From: Bacillota bacterium
Lineage (GTDB): Bacteria > Bacillota > Clostridia > Clostridiales > Clostridiaceae
Reading direction: 5' to 3'
DNA length: 64,000 bases
Assembly (NCBI GenBank): GCA_021781745.1
Contig: JAJXWH010000030.1
Span: 1 to 64,000, forward strand
Shown here: positions 60,925 to 64,000 of the stretch, one piece after another
Layout: every line of letters begins with the position of its first letter
Numbering within the stretch: the first letter of the stretch is position 1
Program-made: the position numbers and the translations under genes
Notes under the pieces: generated by a model
The model's input: the letters and a program-made list of their open reading frames with translations, nothing else
What the model was told of the DNA's origin: nothing
The model's database searches: none

Positions 60925-61060
60925 TCACCTTTAACTTACTATTTTCTTTTATCTACCAAAATTATATCATCACTAACAACTAAATTTGTGTCCTAAATGT
61001 GTACTTTTATTTCACAATTAAGACACTTCTACATTTGTGAATTGATTTATTATCATAGTA
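60925..61060. promoter_or_regulatory. Divergent regulatory region with TTTGTG-type repeats
   Basis: Between the response-regulator gene and the DUF2680 gene, ATTTGTGT, AAATGTGT, TTCACAAT and CATTTGTGAA recur at roughly 10-20 base spacing in both orientations. Such hexamer repeats are typical of OmpR-family operators, so both divergent units may be under the regulator at 60220-60912. Confidence 0.45.
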
Positions 61061-61102
61061 TACCCGATGAAATTGAAACATAAAAATCAAGGAGGAATTA
61101 AA

Positions 61103-61645
61103 ATGAAATCAAAAAAATTAATATTAGGACTTGCTATGACTATTACAATGGGATTAGGTGTAACTGCTTATGCTGCAAATACAGAAACTACAACATCAAC
61201 AAGCTATCCTCACCAGCGAATTGGACTTGCAAGAGTTACAGGTGTCAGAGGATATGATTATGTTGAATCAGTGCTAAAGAATAAACTTGGCATGACAGAT
61301 GGTGAAATATCAGCCGGTTTTAACTCTGGAAAAACAATGTATGATTTAGCAAAAGAAAAAGGAATGACAGAAGATGAATTTAAGGCAGCACTGCTTGAAG
61401 AGAGAAATAAAGCTATCGATGAAGCTGTAGCTAACGGAAAAATAACAAAAGAAGATGGAGACTCTATGAAGGAAGCCTTACAAAATAATATGGATGCATG
61501 CATAGGAATACCAGGAGAAGGAAGATGGCAATCAGGAAACGGCTGCAATTCTGGAAGAAATGCTGGTAGAAAAGGAACTGGACATATGTCAGGCAGCAGC
61601 ATGAGAGGTTCTAACATTTTTCATTTTAATAGTACTGTTGAATAA
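61103..61645 (+). CDS. Exported DUF2680-family protein
   Basis: A 180-residue secreted protein: signal peptide KKLILGLAMTITMGLGVTAY ending AYA-A near residue 25, then a DUF2680-like unit (KNKLGMTDGEISAGFNSGKT, YDLAKEKGMTEDEFKAALLE) with the Asp/Gly/Lys pattern, and a Gly/Ser/Asn-rich tail. AAGGAGG precedes the ATG at 61103; the frame is open 12 codons further upstream. Likely a surface protein controlled by the adjacent two-component system. Confidence 0.8.
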   Translation: MKSKKLILGLAMTITMGLGVTAYAANTETTTSTSYPHQRIGLARVTGVRGYDYVESVLKNKLGMTDGEISAGFNSGKTMYDLAKEKGMTEDEFKAALLEERNKAIDEAVANGKITKEDGDSMKEALQNNMDACIGIPGEGRWQSGNGCNSGRNAGRKGTGHMSGSSMRGSNIFHFNSTVE

Positions 61646-61654
61646 AAATTAACG

Positions 61655-61686
61655 AATGAGACTTTATGTTTCATTCGTTTTTTATT
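61655..61686. terminator. Bidirectional terminator
   Basis: AACGAATGAGAC and GTTTCATTCGTT pair with one mismatch around TTTAT, flanked by T6 on the right and A-rich sequence on the left. It separates the DUF2680 gene and the convergent HD-domain gene. Confidence 0.9.
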
Positions 61687-61694
61687 AACTATAT

Positions 61695-62282
61695 TTATTC
61701 AAATTCCTTCATAGAATCATTTACAACTTCTTCACATGATCTCATTGCTGCAATTGTTTTTTCTAAAAGTTCATCTAAACTCCATTCAAGCATTTCTGCT
61801 CCCTGTTTAATAACATCTCTTGAACATCCTGCAGCAAATTTTTTATCTTTGAACTTTTTCTTTAAGCTGGATAATTCCATATCCATAACACTCTTTGAAG
61901 GACGCATTCTTGCTGCTGCACCTATTAGTCCTGTTAATTCATCTGTAGCAAATAATACTTTTTCCATAATATGATTAGGTTTAAGTTCAACACAAATACC
62001 ATACCCATGACTACATATAGAATAAATCATTTCATCACTTACCTTAGCCTCTTTTAATAATTCTTGTGCCTTTACACAATGTTCTTCTGGCCACATTTCA
62101 AAATCAATATCATGCAAAAGGCCTACAATTCCCCAGTATTCTACTTCATCACCATGACCAAGTTGCTCAGCATACCACCTCATAACTCCTTCTACAGTAA
62201 AACTATGAAGAATATGAAATGATTCCTTGTTATATTTTTTTAGTAAATCAATTGCCTCTTTTCTTGTAATTGTATTATTCAT
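61695..62282 (-). CDS. HD-domain protein (predicted phosphohydrolase)
   Basis: A 195-residue HD-superfamily protein. Metal-binding residues are His28 in HILHSF, the HD pair in GLLHDIDFEMWPEEHC (about 55-70) and the later His in SICSHGYGICVE. The YWGIVGLLHDIDFEMWPEEH block is typical of COG2316 HDIG-type proteins of unknown substrate, possibly nucleotide or cyclic-dinucleotide phosphohydrolases. AAAGGAGGAA precedes the ATG. It stands alone after a terminator. Confidence 0.85.
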   Translation of the reverse strand: MNNTITRKEAIDLLKKYNKESFHILHSFTVEGVMRWYAEQLGHGDEVEYWGIVGLLHDIDFEMWPEEHCVKAQELLKEAKVSDEMIYSICSHGYGICVELKPNHIMEKVLFATDELTGLIGAAARMRPSKSVMDMELSSLKKKFKDKKFAAGCSRDVIKQGAEMLEWSLDELLEKTIAAMRSCEEVVNDSMKEFE

Positions 62283-62331
62283 AAAAATTCCTCCTTTTAT
62301 TTTAAAGCTATGTATTGATAGATTGTTGAAT

Positions 62332-63030
62332 TTAATTAGCTAAAGCAAATTCAACAGCAAAAACAGAATGTATTGTAGTTGTATCAAAAATTGGAATATC
62401 AACATCTTCCTGTTTTATTAATAGTGGTATTTCTGTACAGCCAAGTACTATCCCTTCAGCACCATTTAAAACTAATTCATTTATTATTTTTATATATTCA
62501 TCTTTAGATTCTTTATTTATTATTCCTTTGCATAATTCGTCATATATGACTTTATGAATTATTTCTCTTTCTTTTGCACTAGGAATAATTACATCAATAT
62601 TAAACTTATCCTTCAATACTTTCTTATAAAAATCTTGTTCCATAGTAAAACTAGTACCTAGTAGTCCAACCTTTTTAATTTTTCTTTTAATTATCTCTTT
62701 ACCAACAGCTTCTGCGATATGTAAAACTTTTATTTGAGCCTTTTCTTCAATATCTCCTGCCATTTTATGCATAGTATTAGTACATATTACAATAAAATCG
62801 GCTCCGACATCTTTAAGCTTTTTAGCAATGTCAACCATAATGTCAGTTAATTCATCCCACTTATTTTCATGCTGCAATCTTTCTATAATTTCAAAATCTA
62901 CTGAATACATTAAGCACTTTGCTGAACGTAAGCCTCCAAGTCTTAATTTAACAGTTTCATTTATAATTCTGTAATATTCTAATGTAGATTCCCAGCTCAT
63001 GCCGCCTATTAATCCAATTATTTTCAACAC
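62332..63030 (-). CDS. Aspartate/glutamate racemase family protein
   Basis: A 232-residue racemase of the Asp/Glu family with both catalytic cysteines: ICTNTMHKMA (about 82-91) and GCTEIPLLI (about 195-203). GLIGGMSWESTLEYYRIINE at the N-terminus is the aspartate racemase (RacX/YgeA-like) signature. It would interconvert L- and D-amino acids; YgeA-like members often have broad substrates and make D-amino acids for the wall or spore. GTG start after GGAGAGA. Divergent from the MocR-type regulator at 63207, which may control it. Confidence 0.88.
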   Translation of the reverse strand: MLKIIGLIGGMSWESTLEYYRIINETVKLRLGGLRSAKCLMYSVDFEIIERLQHENKWDELTDIMVDIAKKLKDVGADFIVICTNTMHKMAGDIEEKAQIKVLHIAEAVGKEIIKRKIKKVGLLGTSFTMEQDFYKKVLKDKFNIDVIIPSAKEREIIHKVIYDELCKGIINKESKDEYIKIINELVLNGAEGIVLGCTEIPLLIKQEDVDIPIFDTTTIHSVFAVEFALAN

Positions 63031-63142
63031 TTACTCTCTCCTCTTCATTATAAATTTACTTAAGCTTTCTAATCATAAAATTCATGCAAATCTGATGATC
63101 AAAGAATATTGTTTGTTTTTTCAAATTATAGCATTGCATATA

Positions 63143-63172
63143 TTTGCATACAATATTATAATTGTATGCAAA
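63143..63172. promoter_or_regulatory. Operator dyad between racemase and MocR genes
   Basis: TTTGCATACAAT and its exact complement ATTGTATGCAAA are six bases apart, centred 49 bases before the MocR start. A further TTGCATATATTTGCATAC direct repeat overlaps the left arm. Likely operator of the MocR/GntR protein. Confidence 0.75.
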
Positions 63173-63206
63173 ACAATTTAATTTTAAATTTGGAAGGAGT
63201 ATACAT

Positions 63207-64000
63207 ATGCCTGTCAATTCCTTTGACAATTATCCCATGACTTGGAAACCAAATTTAACTAATAAAAAAGGACCTTTATATAAAGTATTATCAGATTTAC
63301 TAGAAGAAGACATAAAAAATGGAGTTTTAAAACCAGGAGATAAACTACCACCCCAAAGAGAGCTTGCTGATTTTTTAGATGTTAACCTAAGCACCATCTC
63401 TAGAACTTTTAAATTATGCGAACAGAAAGGTTTAATAAGTGGAGAAGTAGGCAGGGGAACCTACATTTCATCTGATGTTAATGTTAACAGCACTCTTTTA
63501 AATCCGTCAAATACTAAAAATTCAATTGAAATGGGTGCTACATATCCCCCATATGAGCAAAATAAATATGTAGTTAAATTTATTGAGAATATGTTACACC
63601 AGGCAAACGCTGATAAATTTTTAGAATACTCTTCACCTTGTGGTACTCTTGCCCAAAGATTATCTGGAGTGAAATGGCTGAAAAAATTAGACTTGTATGT
63701 AAATAAAGAAAATATACTCCTTTCTTCAGGTGGGCAAAATTCTTTATGTGCTATATTGTCATCTCTTTTTCAATCTGGAGATCGTATTGGTACTGATCCA
63801 TTAATTTATTCTGGAGTGAAAACTTTAGCCAAAATGTTAGGAATTCAGTTAATTCCAATTATGCAGGAAATGAATGAAATGTCACCCATTGCTTTGAAAA
63901 ATTATTGCAAAAATAATGAATTGAAAGGAATATATCTAATTCCTGATCATCAAAATCCAACAACACATTCAATGTCGCTTAAAACAAGAAAAGAAATTGC
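63207..64000 (+). CDS. MocR-type regulator (GntR plus aminotransferase fold), partial
   Basis: The 5' 264 codons of a gene that runs off the window. Residues about 20-85 are a GntR winged helix (PGDKLPPQRELADFLDVNLS, TISRTFKLCEQKGLI, GRGTYIS), and from about 95 an aminotransferase class I fold follows (SSPCGTLAQRLSG, SGGQNSLCAILSSLFQSGDR, and DHQNPT with the conserved Asn-Pro of the PLP site). Intact MocR proteins are about 450-500 residues. AAGGAGTAT precedes the ATG. It is divergent from the racemase, so it may sense an amino acid or vitamin B6-linked ligand. Confidence 0.88.
   Translation, partial: MPVNSFDNYPMTWKPNLTNKKGPLYKVLSDLLEEDIKNGVLKPGDKLPPQRELADFLDVNLSTISRTFKLCEQKGLISGEVGRGTYISSDVNVNSTLLNPSNTKNSIEMGATYPPYEQNKYVVKFIENMLHQANADKFLEYSSPCGTLAQRLSGVKWLKKLDLYVNKENILLSSGGQNSLCAILSSLFQSGDRIGTDPLIYSGVKTLAKMLGIQLIPIMQEMNEMSPIALKNYCKNNELKGIYLIPDHQNPTTHSMSLKTRKEI

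Overview
The base composition is strongly AT-rich. The window also carries three alpha/beta-type small acid-soluble spore proteins (SASPs), a Csp/SleC-type spore germination apparatus, ferredoxin-rich anaerobic enzymes and a cytosolic-type [NiFe] hydrogenase. Together these point to a chromosomal segment of a strictly anaerobic, spore-forming Clostridium. A solventogenic or saccharolytic species near C. beijerinckii is my inference, not something proven here. No rRNA, tRNA, insertion sequence, phage or CRISPR array was seen.

Layout. 1-9 kb: three paralogous ssp genes sharing one upstream leader, a small two-repeat spore-like protein, a three-subunit molybdenum hydroxylase of the xanthine dehydrogenase family (4.06-7.70 kb) with a MocA-type cofactor cytidylyltransferase, an aromatic-acid-exporter-like membrane protein, and several gene remnants. 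9-25 kb: a metal/iron-sulfur region. It holds a siroheme-type reductase, three NifX/orange-protein-like (DiNase) proteins, two MinD-like ATPases with inserted ferredoxin domains, a DUF134 regulator-like protein, an arsR-thioredoxin-permease operon, an IscU-like scaffold, an Mrp ATPase, modABC and modD. Three promoters here (10.06, 16.82 and 21.6 kb) carry the same long inverted repeat built on TTGNCAWATGC, and a half-site precedes modA. I read this as one regulon resembling the ORP (orange protein, Mo-Cu-S cluster) system of Desulfovibrio, wired to molybdate uptake. It is the best candidate for an under-described system in the window.

25-36 kb: envelope functions, namely two GT4 glycosyltransferases, a VTT membrane protein, a two-component system, a zinc phospholipase C-like protein, and an MFS exporter with its TrmB regulator. 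36-45 kb: sulfur and thiol redox genes (CoA-disulfide/persulfide reductase with a rhodanese domain, a free rhodanese, TauE/SafE, C_GCAxxG_C_C), with two FNR/CRP-like palindromes placed identically at about -41; then a DUF4309 lipoprotein, lgt, a ROK regulator and an amino acid permease. 45-49 kb: [NiFe] hydrogenase small and large subunits, maturation protease, a truncated HypA-like protein and a ferritin-like protein. 49-58 kb: a 1056-residue fusion of an intact Csp-type subtilisin with a complete SleC-like cortex-lytic module, beside a membrane polyferredoxin. A decayed duplicate of this pair lies upstream (about 49.3-51.0 kb), and a third SleC fragment sits next to a truncated YetF gene. 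58-64 kb: SHOCT protein, histidine kinase/response regulator pair, DUF2680 exported protein, HD-domain protein, Asp/Glu racemase, and the start of a MocR-type regulator that runs off the right edge.

A second theme is gene decay. I find remnants of a multicopper oxidase, a YIEGIA-family protein, a short-chain dehydrogenase, a ZnuA-like binding protein, a class C beta-lactamase-like hydrolase, a response regulator joined to a histidine kinase tail, a YeiH-like exporter, a polyferredoxin and SleC. Several have in-frame stops or frameshifts. All assignments come from reading the sequence and recalling family signatures; no database search was run.
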